A DNA stretch of 64,000 bases, taken from the NCBI GenBank assembly GCA_964036315.1, contig OZ038480.1, forward strand, positions 6,859,703 through 6,923,702. Direction: 5' to 3'. The stretch comes from Acanthosepion esculentum. Lineage: Eukaryota; Mollusca; Cephalopoda; Sepiida; Sepiidae. The notes beneath the pieces were generated by a model. It was not told where the DNA came from and ran no database searches. It saw only the letters and a program-made list of their open reading frames with translations. How positions within the stretch are numbered: position 1 is the first letter of the stretch; each line of letters starts with the position of its first letter. This document shows, in pieces, positions 35,087-45,382 of this stretch. The position numbers and the translations under genes are program-made.

Positions 35087-36052
35087 CATTCAGATATTTG
35101 CTGCATTAAAAAGATGTAAGTATATCAAATATTATTCTGACGTATTTGACTGTTTCTGGTAATTGGAAGATGTGTCTCTATCGATAATTGGACATCTTTG
35201 CTATTGCAAAAGCTACACAAAGTAAATCACAAAACGAATGTTTACTGACGAAGAAACATACGGGTAATTCTAGCAAAAGAAGGTAAGGAATTTATTCACG
35301 AATTTACGCGCTTAAAAGTAATGCATTAGCTCGTTTTAGGAAAGATAAATCAGAATTCTTAAAGTCCGTAGTTTTAACGTATTGTCATGAAGTGGATTAA
35401 ATGATCTGATACAAAATAATATTAAAAATGTTTAAGAGAAAAGTAAGGGAGTTTATTGCTCGCCGAAGGAATATATGGTTTGCATATTGAATAAAGTAGA
35501 CGAAGAGAGATAGTTTGAAATATTTAGCTTTCTTAATTGTTGAAGGAAAATTCTTTGAAGCGTCGCGTGCTGTTTAGAGACCGATAATATAATTGGCGAA
35601 TAATTTTATACTGGCAACACTCGTCGTGATGAACAAAAATAGAACTTTTCACATGACTTCAGACACTCTTCCCTGATTAATTATTCTCCTGATTTTATAT
35701 CAAAAAGAATTTCGCGTAGGCTCGCTACTTTCTTTTCTTCTTCTCGGCTGACCGGCTAATTCCTGTGACGGTAAGGCTTTCATTGGTCCAAAAACAATTT
35801 CACTTAGGCTCGCGAATTCCTTTCCTTTTTCTTCATCAGACCTGCGAATTTGACGGAGGAGTGGGTGAAGGAATTTATTATCATTTCACACTCACTACAC
35901 TCGAACAATCTAGCTCCATTCGTTTTGTGATTTACTTTGTGTAGCTGTTGCAATAGCAAAGATGTACATCATCCAATTGCCAGAAACAGTCAAATACGTC
36001 TGAATAAAATTTGATATACTTATATCTTTTTAATGCAGCAAATATCTGAATG
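35087..36052. mobile_element. Fold-back element with ~140-bp terminal inverted repeats
   Basis: The left arm 35087-35240 begins CATTCAGATATTTGCTGCAT, and the right arm 35917-36052 is its reverse complement, ending ATGCAGCAAATATCTGAATG. The arms match closely except for about 18 extra bases near the middle of the left arm. The interior has no coding frame. Part of it (about 35640-35880) is an inverted copy of 39130-39370, which lies just upstream of the Helitron. Confidence 0.8.
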
Positions 36053-36608
36053 ATTTTTTTTAATAAAAAATCTTTTAAAGCGAAGTAAAATCCTTCTTAG
36101 TAACCCCACCTCATTTTCTCTGGCATCAGGCAGATTTCACTTTTCAGAATAGTAGGGAGGCGATCCTAACAAGAGACAGGAAGAGAGACAGATTTCACTG
36201 AAAAATCGTACAAGGACAGACATGAAAACTATGTAAAATTAAATTTCAAAATACATGTCCTGTCCTGATTATATGCTTAACTTATTTCCTCTCATTGCAA
36301 AATGGATGTACTTATGAATATCGGTGAATTTATTGCGTAATATGCGCGAACGACATAACAAATGACAAATTCAAAACGGAATAAATGATTCTGCTTTATT
36401 ACTGACTCTACATAATCTACTAAGCCATGTTGAAATATTGAAGCCTTAAACCTAATATCTCTAGTCAGGCGGTAAAATTGCATTAGTGCGCCGAATGAGG
36501 TGTGATTGTACATGTGTCCTGACTCAAATGGATGAACCTATAATTGTCTTTTCTTTTTCTTTTCCTGAGTAGAGTGTCAGTACCTAACATGGGCGATATG
36601 ATTATTTC
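36053..36608. other. Unassigned stretch
   Basis: No recognisable feature. Confidence 0.4.
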
Positions 36609-37244
36609 AGTCATCTTATGAATTGAATAAAGGGTTCGGTTCAAAATGAAAGAAGTTGCCGAGTGCGACGACAGACAGACACTTGAAGAATGCCAGAGAG
36701 ATCGACGACCGTAACATTATGAGTCTAACAAGCAAGATGAGCTTGATGGTTCGAATAATAAAGTATATAATAATAATAATAATAATTATAATAATAATAA
36801 TAATAACAATCAAAGCCAACCGCCCAGACATTGTTATTAGAGACCGCAAACAAAAATGGTGCCTCCTTATTGATATGACAGTCCCTGCAGACTGCAATGT
36901 ATCTTTGAAGATATTCAAAAAGCTATCAAAATACAAGGACCTTGAAATCGAAATCTCAAAAATGTGGCACATGGGAACATCAACAATCCCTATTGTAGTT
37001 GGAGCCCTCGGATTGGTTGGAAAAGATTTCAGTAGACTAATTGAAGGGATTCCTGGAAGCCCATGCCTTAAAGAAATACAAAAGATTGTTCTCACGAGTA
37101 CAGCCCACACCTTACGAAGGGCTTTGTATATGTTTTTTTTTTGTTTTTTGTAAGTGGAAAATGTCACGATGCTATCTCTAACCTTAGGTCCCTGGGCGGG
37201 ATCCGGAAAGAAATGTGTACACACCAGAAATCAAAGGAGATAAA

Positions 37245-37280
<36 letters not shown>
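36609..37280 (+). pseudogene. 3' end of a LINE with AAT tail
   Basis: After an (AAT)n run at 36771-36806 an open stretch encodes IKANRPDIVIRDRKQKWCLL, then IDMTVPADCNVSLK, KLSKYKDLEIEISKMWHMGT, STIPIVVGALGLVGKDF and GIPGSPCLKEIQKIVLTSTA. The RPD...D...CLLID spacing recalls the C-terminal region, possibly a restriction-like endonuclease, of R2-like LINE proteins. A short 3' untranslated segment follows and ends in (AAT)n at about 37246-37280, a typical LINE microsatellite tail. The element is 5'-truncated; the segment 36609-36770 upstream is of different origin. Confidence 0.75.
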
Positions 37281-37726
37281 TCTAAAAATAAATAAATAGC
37301 CAAATAAGGCTGTATAAGATTTATGAATAATGAAAAAAATCGAAGATACATTTTCGCGCCCATTATTTACATGCAAACAAAACACGAGGTAAAGAAGACA
37401 TACATAAAACAAGTCCATATAAACATAAAATACAAATTTATATTAAAATTATAAACGTTTTCTATGAGGTAGTTCTGTTCAGATGAGGATGTTTAAGCGC
37501 AAAATGCTTTAAAAATTGTTCGAATGAATAAAAAAAAAAATAGAAGCTAGTACATAAGTTTGATTAAATTGTTCTTGTAAATGACAGGTGATCGATTCAA
37601 AGCTAGACAAAAATTCATACCCGCCAATATCATCATTGCTTCAATGTTAAATTGATTTTTTTTTCTCTTGGAGATGTTAGATTATCCTACCTAGTCTGCT
37701 AGGGGGCGTCGTGTAACGCTCGCTAA
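37281..37726. other. Unassigned AT-rich stretch
   Basis: No recognisable feature. Confidence 0.4.
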
Positions 37727-37744
37727 GGGGCGGTGTATAAAAGG
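37727..37744 (+). promoter_or_regulatory. TATA-type promoter candidate
   Basis: GGGGCGGTG is followed directly by TATAAAAGG (TATA from 37736), a strong TATA context, with a pyrimidine-rich CTCTTTCTCG about 30 bp downstream as a possible start region. The downstream 118-codon open frame has no known domain and runs into a microsatellite. It may be part of a transposon. Confidence 0.35.
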
Positions 37745-37926
37745 AAAGGACATAATAATTCTCTTTCTCGTTTCGATATCTCAACTGCAGGATGCGGTGG
37801 TGGCAAGACAGGTCTATCCGCTAAACCCCGGGAAGGATTTTTCCCAAGATTTCTTCCCCAGATGAACAGATTTCTTATCCCATGTGCGAACCGACTTTTA
37901 GTCTCAACCGAACCATATGACGCATC

Positions 37927-37934
37927 TCTCTCTA

Positions 37935-37967
<33 letters not shown>

Positions 37968-37990
37968 TACATACATACACACACACAAAC
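37927..37990. repeat. CT/CA microsatellite
   Basis: (CT)n runs directly into (CA)n and (CATA)n. Confidence 0.9.
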
Positions 37991-38084
37991 ACTACAGATA
38001 ATCAAAATAATATATATTTCTCTGCTTTTTCTAGCAATGCTGATCCGTATAAGAATACATGTGAATCCGCGAAAGTAGTGAATA

Positions 38085-38519
38085 TGTAGCGGACCGTGTG
38101 TGTTTGCATGTTGTTGTATTAGAAACACGTGTGTAACTCCTGGTAGAATATTAAAAGGTCCAACTACAAGAAAATGGCCGAACTTGAATTAAGTCCAACT
38201 GAAGATGTAAAGAAGTCAAACAAAACCGATATATATATATATAAAAACAAATATATGTATTAAACAAAACAATTTTACAATGGACAATGACATTTGTGTG
38301 TGTGTAAACATTGGTGTCTGTTCTTTTGTGAATGTTCGTATTTACGTGTATGTGTATAATGTTCATGGCGTCTCCAACAAATGGGAAGACGCGGATCTTC
38401 TAAAATTGTAGTCGCTGAAATGAAAAAGAGAACAAGGCGAGAAGTCGCCCAGTATTTATAGTATATGGAGAATGGCCCCTAGTGACAATTTGGGAGTTAA
38501 GGAGAAGTTAACTCCGACA
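38085..38519 (-). mobile_element. Solo LTR related to the LTRs at 55-57 kb
   Basis: It starts TGTAGCGGACCG and ends GTTAACTCCGACA, so TG...CA on each strand. Along its length it shares GGTCCAACTAC, AACAAAACCGATATA, and GGCGAGAAGTCGCCCAGTAT followed by TTATA (a minus-strand TATAAATACTGG promoter) with the LTRs at 55146 and 56368. Flanks AATA and AATT match in three of four bases, so a decayed TSD is possible. There is no PBS, PPT or coding region beside it. Confidence 0.7.
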
Positions 38520-39129
38520 AATTCATTTACTTTGAAAGTTTCCTATGTTTTACAATTCGTAACTCCTCTTGTGGTCACTAGTTCTAGTTCAGATATGGGG
38601 TAAAAAGGGAATAAAGAAAAATGGTGTAAAAATGTAAATGATATATTAAAAAAATAATTACAAAAATTATCAAAAAATAAAACCAATTTATAAAGGATAA
38701 AGCATAATAAAAAAGAAAAAACAATTAAAACAAACAACCTAAAATTGAACGAACAGTTACCGAAAATCAGATCTGAATTTTAAAATACAAAACTAAACCA
38801 TTATTGAGTTAGAAAAGCTTTTGATTGCTTTTATGAATAATATATGTTAAGGTTAAGAATAATGTTGCCTGAAGCAAAAAAAGATTCCGATGAAAAATGA
38901 ATTTTTACAAGAATTGTTTTCTTTTATTGTTATAAAGTTGTTAAATCTTTTAAAATTCAGTTTCAATGTATTGTTATTAAGTAAAACTATTTTTACTAAT
39001 CATAAATCTAAAAGTTTAATACATTCTGCAAACGACCAGTATTAAAAAAAAAAAAAGAATTTGCATTGTTTCTGGATGTGTATAAACATGCCATTTTTAA
39101 AAAGTTAAATGTGAGTACAAAATAATAAT
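38520..39129. other. Unassigned AT-rich stretch
   Basis: No gene recognised; poly-A-rich. Confidence 0.4.
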
Positions 39130-39370
39130 TCTCTTTACCCACTCCATTCAAATTCGGACGAGCTGAAGAAAAAGACAAAACAAATTCGCGAGCCTATGTG
39201 AAATATTCTTTGGACCAATGAAAACGTTATTTTTACAGGACTTAGCTGTGGAGCCTAGAAAAAGAAAGAAACGAAAATAGCGACTCTATGCGAAATCCTT
39301 TTTGATATAAAATAAGAAGAAAAATTAAAACAACAAGAGAAGAACATCCGAAGTCATGTGAAAAGTTTCA
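39130..39370 (+). repeat. Segment shared in inverted orientation with the 35-36 kb element
   Basis: From CCCACTCC through AATTCGCGAGCCTA, TTGGACCAATGAAA and TTTTTGATATAAAAT to AGTCATGTGAAAAGTT, this matches the reverse complement of about 35640-35880. It may be the 5' non-coding part of the Helitron or a neighbouring unrelated element. Confidence 0.75.
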
Positions 39371-39569
39371 TTTCTGCTCACGCATCAAGCATTCGCATTT
39401 AAGCCAGTGTCAAATTATTCACTGATTATATTATCGGTCTTAACGAAGCGCTTGGCATTTCAAAAAACTTTCTTTCGACTATCCAAGAAAGCTGAGTATT
39501 CCTCGTCATTAGTATCTATGATTAAAGTCCTTGGCATGAGTAAACCAACGGTTCATTTTAACCGCGAAG

Positions 39570-40200
39570 TTGCAGGCCACAACAGAAGAACATGAAAGAA
39601 GACTTTCAGCAGTTCAAGAGAGAGCAAATGTAAGGGGTTCTCCAAGGAGAGCTCTGGGGGATAGCGGGACACAGGGAGAGGCATATTTACAGCCGGAAAG
39701 TTCGCGAAATTCTTTGCATCGGGCGGTCGAAACATCAGAAGAAAGGGAAGAAAGACTGAAAGCCGAAAGAAGCAGGGTGGCTTCAGAATATCAAAGACAT
39801 GAAAGGCATCGGAAGGAAACAGCTAGGTCTGCTGCTCGCAGAAAATCTGAGACTCTTGCGCAAAGACAGGAAAGACTTCGGGCTGCTAATGCTAAGAGGG
39901 CTGCTATCAGGGTAGGTGAGACTCATGAGCAAAGGGATGAAATACTGCAGGCTAATAGAGCTAGGTCTGCTGCTAGTTGTCTAGGTGAGACTCATGAGCA
40001 AAGAAATGAAAGACTGCAGGCTAATAGAGCTAGGTCTGCTGCTAGCAGGCTAGGTGAGACTCCTGAGCAAAGAGATGAAGACTGCAGGCTAATAGAGCTA
40101 TGTCTGCTGCTAACAGGGTAGGTGAGACTCATGAGCAAAGAGATAAAAACTATAAACCGATAGAACCTCGAGGACTGCTCACTGACCAGCTGAAACCTTA
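39570..40200 (+). pseudogene. Helitron protein N-terminal charged repeat region
   Basis: The ATG at 39570 opens a 183-codon frame rich in Arg, Glu, Ala and Gln. It contains tandem ~28-residue units of the form NRARSAASxLGETHEQRxE, with clear copies from about 39920 to 40100. Comparable Glu/Arg-rich repeats precede the conserved part of many animal Helitron proteins. A frameshift near 40079 ends the frame with unrelated residues, and the original frame appears to continue past it in another phase. Confidence 0.7.
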
Positions 40201-40223
40201 ACAAGGGTAAGAAAGGCAGCAGG

Positions 40224-40940
40224 TTGGCAGAACTAGAGAACAGGCAAGAGCTGCCCTTACCTGGGAACAGTGGCACCGTGCTGTCGGTGCATGGCTACGC
40301 TTCTGAAAAGAAAGTGTCTATGTCTAAAGCCTGTGATAAATGTGAAGCCAAGAAGTTTAAAGGAGAAACTCCTGGAATGTGTTGTTCAAGTGGTAAAATC
40401 AGAATTCCATTATTGGAAGATCCGCCACAACCTTCGACTCTTCTTCTTTCAGACACCACTCAAGAGTCAAAACACTTTTTGGAAAATATTAGGAAATACA
40501 ATTGTGTTTTTCAAATGACTTCATTCAGGGCTAACATTATTAGGGAATGTTGTTTCATGCTCACTTTTAAAATGCACGGTCTGGTGTACCATAGGATTGG
40601 ATCCCCACGGAATGAAGGGCCACAATTTCTTCAGTTATATTTTGTTGGTAACTTCCAAGAACAAGTGACCAGGCATAATTTTATTTCACCTGGCACCAGG
40701 CTCGAGTTTACACTGAGACTGCAAGAGATGATACATTGTAGAAATAACAATGTCAAAAGCTTTAAATGTGTTCTGGAAAGTACTCCTACTCACAACTTTA
40801 ATGTGATAATTGATGCCGACAAGCGACTTACTGGACAGTTTAATGAACCCTCCCCCAATGAAATAGCAGTGATTCCCCATGCTGACCAACATAACAAGAG
40901 GGACATTGTTCTAAAACAATGTGACTACATGCTTCAATAA
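40224..40940 (+). pseudogene. Helitron-like N-terminal domain
   Basis: This 238-codon frame carries CDKCEAKKFKGETPGMCCSS, then KIRIPLLEDPPQPSTLLLS, KHFLENIRKYNCVFQMTSF, MLTFKMHGLVYHRIGS, FLQLYFVGN and VIIDADKRLTGQFNEPSPNE-IAVI. These are the characteristic blocks of the domain preceding Rep in animal Helitron helicases, including the CxxC...CC cysteines. The segment ends in a stop at 40938, after which INKTHRSYDAF-like sequence resumes in another frame. Confidence 0.88.
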
Positions 40941-40959
40941 ATCAATAAGACACATAGAT

Positions 40960-42298
40960 CTTATGATGCCTTTCGGCATCTTCTACTATTTGTTAATGGG
41001 GAAGATAGTTACCATTTTGGTAGCAAACATCGTAATCCAAGCAATCCGTAGGAAATATTCAACAAAGAAATATCGCGTAGGGAATTTTATGTGCACCGTT
41101 TTATAACTAGTTACTTTTTATTACTCTAGCCTTGCAGGAGGGCCTAGATATATGCACGAAAGTACACATGATGACATGACCTATGTACGTCACTATGATT
41201 GGTCAGATCTCTTCATAACCTTTACATGCAACCTAAAGTGGAAAGAAATTGAGGACAAACTTTTTCTGTCCCAAAAAGCCAAAGATAGAGCGGACCTCCT
41301 TGCCAGTCTTTCACCGGAAGTTGGATCTGAATAAAGCGGAAAGCATTTGGGTTTTTAAAGTGTGACATGTACACAATTGAGTGGCAAAAACGGGGCTATC
41401 ACATGCTCCCATTCTGCATTGGCTGGCAACAAAAATTCATTCTAATGAAATTGATAGTATAATTTCGGCAGTTACTAAATCCATAGACAGAAAAGTAGGT
41501 CTATGAAATTGTTAAAAGGAACATGGTCCATGGCCCATGTGGGAGGGGCTTTAACCTCAGATCACCATTTCTAAAGAACAGTGAATGCTCAAAGAAGTTT
41601 CCCAAAAAGTCATACGGAAACACAAACCGTTAATGAAGGATACCCTTCCTACAAGCGTAAAAGCCCAGATAATGGTGGGTTTTCAGCAAAGGTTGGACAA
41701 TATGAGACTGCCAATCGGTGGATAGTACTCTATTGTCCCTTGTTGTCAAAGATATTTTTTGGCCCGCATTAATGTTGAGTTTCGAGGAAATCCACCAAAT
41801 ATGTTTGCAAGTATGTCAACAATGGATCAGATGTGGCCATGTTTGGCTTGCAGCAGGAAAATAGCCGAGATGAGGTAACCCATTATCAAATGAGCAGACA
41901 CATCAGTAGTAATGAGGTATTTTGGCACATGTTTGGCTTCCCACTACATGAAAGACACCCGGCTATTTGCAACTTGCTGTAAATTTGGAAAATGGTCAAC
42001 GAGTCTACTTCACTGAAGCAAATGCTGTTCAGGTAGCGCACACACACACTATGATACTACACTTACAGCTTTCTTCAAGCGTTGCCAAAATGATCCTTTT
42101 GTCTGCACACTTTTGTACTCCCAAGTGCCATCTTATTACGTGTGGAAAGGCAAAAAGAAATTAATGCGTAGATTGATGTACCAGAGCACCCAGGTAGAGT
42201 GTACACTGTACTTCCCAGTCAACATGAATGCTTTTAACTGCGTCTCCTTCTTCACGAGGTTCAATGCCCAACATCCTTGCAGGATCTTAAACATGTAA
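40960..42298 (+). pseudogene. Helitron Rep (HUH nuclease) region, badly decayed
   Basis: Recognisable pieces include RYMHESTHDDMTYVRHYDWS followed by DLFITFTCNLKWKEIEDK at 41152-41334. CDMYTIEWQKRG follows near 41365-41396, immediately upstream of the His-x-His motif. The His region is frameshifted (SHAPILHWL reads in a second frame), so the metal-binding motif is broken. Later blocks such as NLENGQRVYFTEANAVQ at 41967-42030 and YSQVPSYYVWKGK near 42113 are each in different frames. Rep would nick and join DNA at the transposon ends; this copy cannot. Confidence 0.85.
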
Positions 42299-42339
42299 AC
42301 GGACTGGTTTGTACGACCTACTGAGAAGCATGCTTGAGC

Positions 42340-44045
42340 CGAGGTTTGCTAGAAGATGCTGGCCAATGGGACGCAGCAATGACTGAGATTATTATGCCAC
42401 AATCCCCTAGGAATCTTAGGTTGTTCTGTGCAGTCCTATTGCAAACATTCGAAGTAAATGACCCTGCTTCTCTGTGGCATATGTATAGGGATAGCTCTTC
42501 TGTAGAATTTTAGGCCCTAAGCCCAACTTTAATTTCAAGGTATGGAAATAGTTTTCAGTGATGAAATTTACAACAGGGCGTTGTTATAGAAAACTATGTT
42601 GTTTCTATTAGAGGGAATGTGTTACCGACATATGGGTTGCCCAAAACTCATCGGACTGGGACTGATACCTTACCCACAAAGGTGTTGAGAGAATCATCCC
42701 ATGACATCAATGCCCTGTGTGTATATGTTGATGAAAATGTGCAAAGGTTGTTTCTGGACCAAAGGAGAGCTTATGACACTGTTATTGACAGTGTCCGCTT
42801 CTCCAAAGGTGGAATGTTCTTCCTAATTGCTCCTGGAGGGACAGGAAAGACATTTGTTACTAATCTGCTGTTGGCCAAAGTTCGACAACACAAGAACGTA
42901 GGTTTGGCAGTTGCCTCATCTGGTATTGCTGCAACTTTGCTACATGGTAGCCAAACTGCACATTCAACTTTTAAGCTTCTATTGGGCTTGACTTCATCCG
43001 ATTATCCAATTTGCGGATCACCAAAGTGTCTGAAATAGCCCAAGTGTTAAAAAGTTTCAGGTTCATCGTATGGGATGAATGTACCATGGTACACAGGGCA
43101 GCTCTGGGAGCATTGGACTGAACCATGAGGGACATTAGAGATTGCCATTCGCCGATGGGAGGTATAACACTCCTGATATCTGGAGACTTTAGGCAAACAC
43201 TGCTGGTCATACCAAAAGGGACCAGAGCTGATGAAGTCAGAGCATATCAAAAATCTTCGTGTGGCGACATATTCGAATATTCGAATCTTCGTGTGGCGAC
43301 ATATTCGAATCTTCGTGTGACGACATATTCGAATATTGACTCTGATGCCAGTGCGGAGGTGACAGTTATCCCGGTCTGCAATGTTGTCAGTATTGGCGAG
43401 GAGCTTAAGGCTAAGGTTTCCCCAAACCTCCGGCATAGTTACAAAAACTATAATTGGTTATGTGACAGGGCAATACTGGCTCCAAAGAACAATGCAGTTG
43501 ACAGAATCAATGACCAATTTTTGCAGTCCCACCCAAAAACATCTCATATCTACAGGTCAGTAGATACCATTCCAGATCCGGAACAGGTGGTCAATTATCC
43601 AACGGAATTTCTGAATACTCTAGAACCTCCCGGACTACCTTCACATAGATTGGGGGTGCCTATAATGCAATTACGGAATCTGAACCCACCAAGACTTTGT
43701 AATGGCACCAGACTAATGATGCCACGTGTAATTCAAGCATCGGTTCTTACTGGACATAGAAAAGGCGAAGATGTCTTTATTCCCAGGATTCCCCTTATTC
43801 CTTCAGGCTTGGATATACCATTCCCATTCAGGAGACTTCAGTTTCCAATACGAGTAAGTGTTGCTATGTCTATTAACAAAGCCCAAGGCCTGACTCTATC
43901 AGTTATTGGACTACAATTAGAAGAATCCTGTTTCTCTCATGGGCAGTTGCATGTCGGTTGTTCACATGTGGGAAATAAAACCAATTTGTTTGTTTATGTT
44001 CCACAAGCAAAGACAAAGAGCATCGTCTACCAAGAAGTATTGTAG
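42340..44045 (+). pseudogene. Helitron Pif1-type DNA helicase region
   Basis: The first frame (42619-43038) has the Walker A region FLIAPGGTGKTFVTNLL, then VASSGIAATLLHGSQTAHST. After a stop, FIVWDECTMVH (Walker B) reads in another frame. The final 306-codon frame (43125-44045) contains GGITLLISGDFRQTLLVIPK, RAILAPKNNAVDRIND, GVPIMQLRNLNPPRLCNGTR, VSVAMSINKAQGLTLSVIG and a terminal KTKSIVYQEVL. The SFI helicase motif expected as a TTNMR block is missing; a short tandem repeat occupies its place at 43252-43331. The C-terminus is complete. Confidence 0.9.
43252..43331 (+). repeat. 24-bp tandem repeat inside the helicase frame
   Basis: Three copies of AATCTTCGTGTGGCGACATA followed by TTCG lie in a row, with an 8-bp AATATTCG between copies one and two. 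Because 24 is a multiple of three, the helicase frame stays open (SNLRVATY, SNLRVTTY). It replaces a conserved helicase motif. Confidence 0.85.
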
Positions 44046-44118
44046 TGTAAAAACAGTTTAAAGTTTGTGTTTGAATAAATGAATTTGAAGTTAAAGATCT
44101 ATTTTTAACTTTTTAAAT

Positions 44119-44146
44119 CCCGGGCAACGCCGGGTATCTATGCTAG
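44119..44146 (+). terminator. Helitron 3' terminus: hairpin and CTAG
   Basis: CCCGG (44119-44123) pairs with CCGGG (44130-44134) around GCAACG. TATCTATG then CTAG (44143-44146) follow, with T next. This is the standard Helitron 3' end: a short GC hairpin about ten bases before CTRR. Confidence 0.92.
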
Positions 44147-45334
44147 TATGGTATATCTGTGGGTATGTAATTGTGTTGGAAACAGAGCTTATTTCCTATC
44201 ACTTCTCATCCTAGAAATTCTGACAAAAAGACGAATAGGATTTTCTTTTCTCTCAAAAGAATGTGTCATTTACAAGTATCGTCAAAATACACAAATAGGG
44301 AAGTTTTATTTATTTACTCATGATTTTACAACACCAATGCTAAATTTGCAAACGAATTATATGCGAATTTGAGTGTCTGTGCAGGTCCATATCTAAATCG
44401 TGTAAATCTCTGGACATACCTTCATTATGAACACACTAAAAGTCACGCGTAAATTCCTACATGTAACTATTTGTATAAATGAACATATAGATACAACGGT
44501 GGTAGACAGTCGTATCAGAAGTACTGTACAGTGATTAAAAACATGTGTGTCATTAACTGTAACTTACGGTGAGCCAGGAAATGTTTTATACACGAACGAG
44601 ATAAGAAAATAAAAAAACGAATATTTATAAAGGGCGAAAAATCGATTGCGTAAGTTATTATTAATAGAAGTCCGTATAAAAACAGGTTTTTATGCGTAAT
44701 ATTCACGTACGTTGGTTTTTACGGGAAATAGCGTTGGAGCAGAGATTTTAGTAAAATTTAGTAAGTCTTAATATTTTCTAGCCATAGAAAAACATTGCGC
44801 CTGCATATTTTGAATATAATCGATCGCATGCTATTGTTGTCGAATTTTCCCTTTCTTTTCAGGGAAATAATGTTTTGATTTGTGTACATTTTTATCTGTC
44901 TGTTCCATAAAGGCTAAAGTACATCTCTCTGAATAGCGGGATACAAATGTAAACATTTTTTGAATGTCCAAATTCAAAGTGAAGGTTTTACGAAAAATCT
45001 TAAGTAATGATTATAATTTTTTCAGAGAAATAATTTTGTGTACTATTCTATAATTAATAGTACAATAAAACGAAAAATAATAATACAAAGTATAAAAAGT
45101 AAAAAAAGACTTTTTAAAGTATTCAATAGAAAATTAAAAATATTGTTCTCTAAATCCTGTAATGTTGCAATGTATGTGTTGTGTGTCTGTGTCATGAGAT
45201 TAACCTAATACGGAGATCCCTTAGGCGTGGGTCTCATTTGGGAGCAATGGGTCCAACTGGCTTAAAGATGTCCCGCTACAATTACTAAAGAACTTGTTTT
45301 AAGAATCACCGAATTTTTTACGCGATAATCTTCA

Positions 45335-45382
<48 letters not shown>

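Larger units (their letters stand above)
39570..44146 (+). mobile_element. Decayed autonomous Helitron
   Basis: A rolling-circle transposon with remnants, in order, of an N-terminal charged repeat region, the Helitron-like N-terminal domain, the Rep (HUH) nuclease and a Pif1-type helicase. It ends in a canonical 3' hairpin and CTAG, followed by T. Coding is split into more than ten frames by shifts and stops, so it cannot move by itself. The 5' TC terminus was not located and lies upstream of 39570, possibly near or before 39130. Confidence 0.92.

Noticed and set aside
37904..38128. Minus-strand 74-codon frame
   Set aside because: Crosses the CT/CA microsatellite and the solo LTR edge; no domain.
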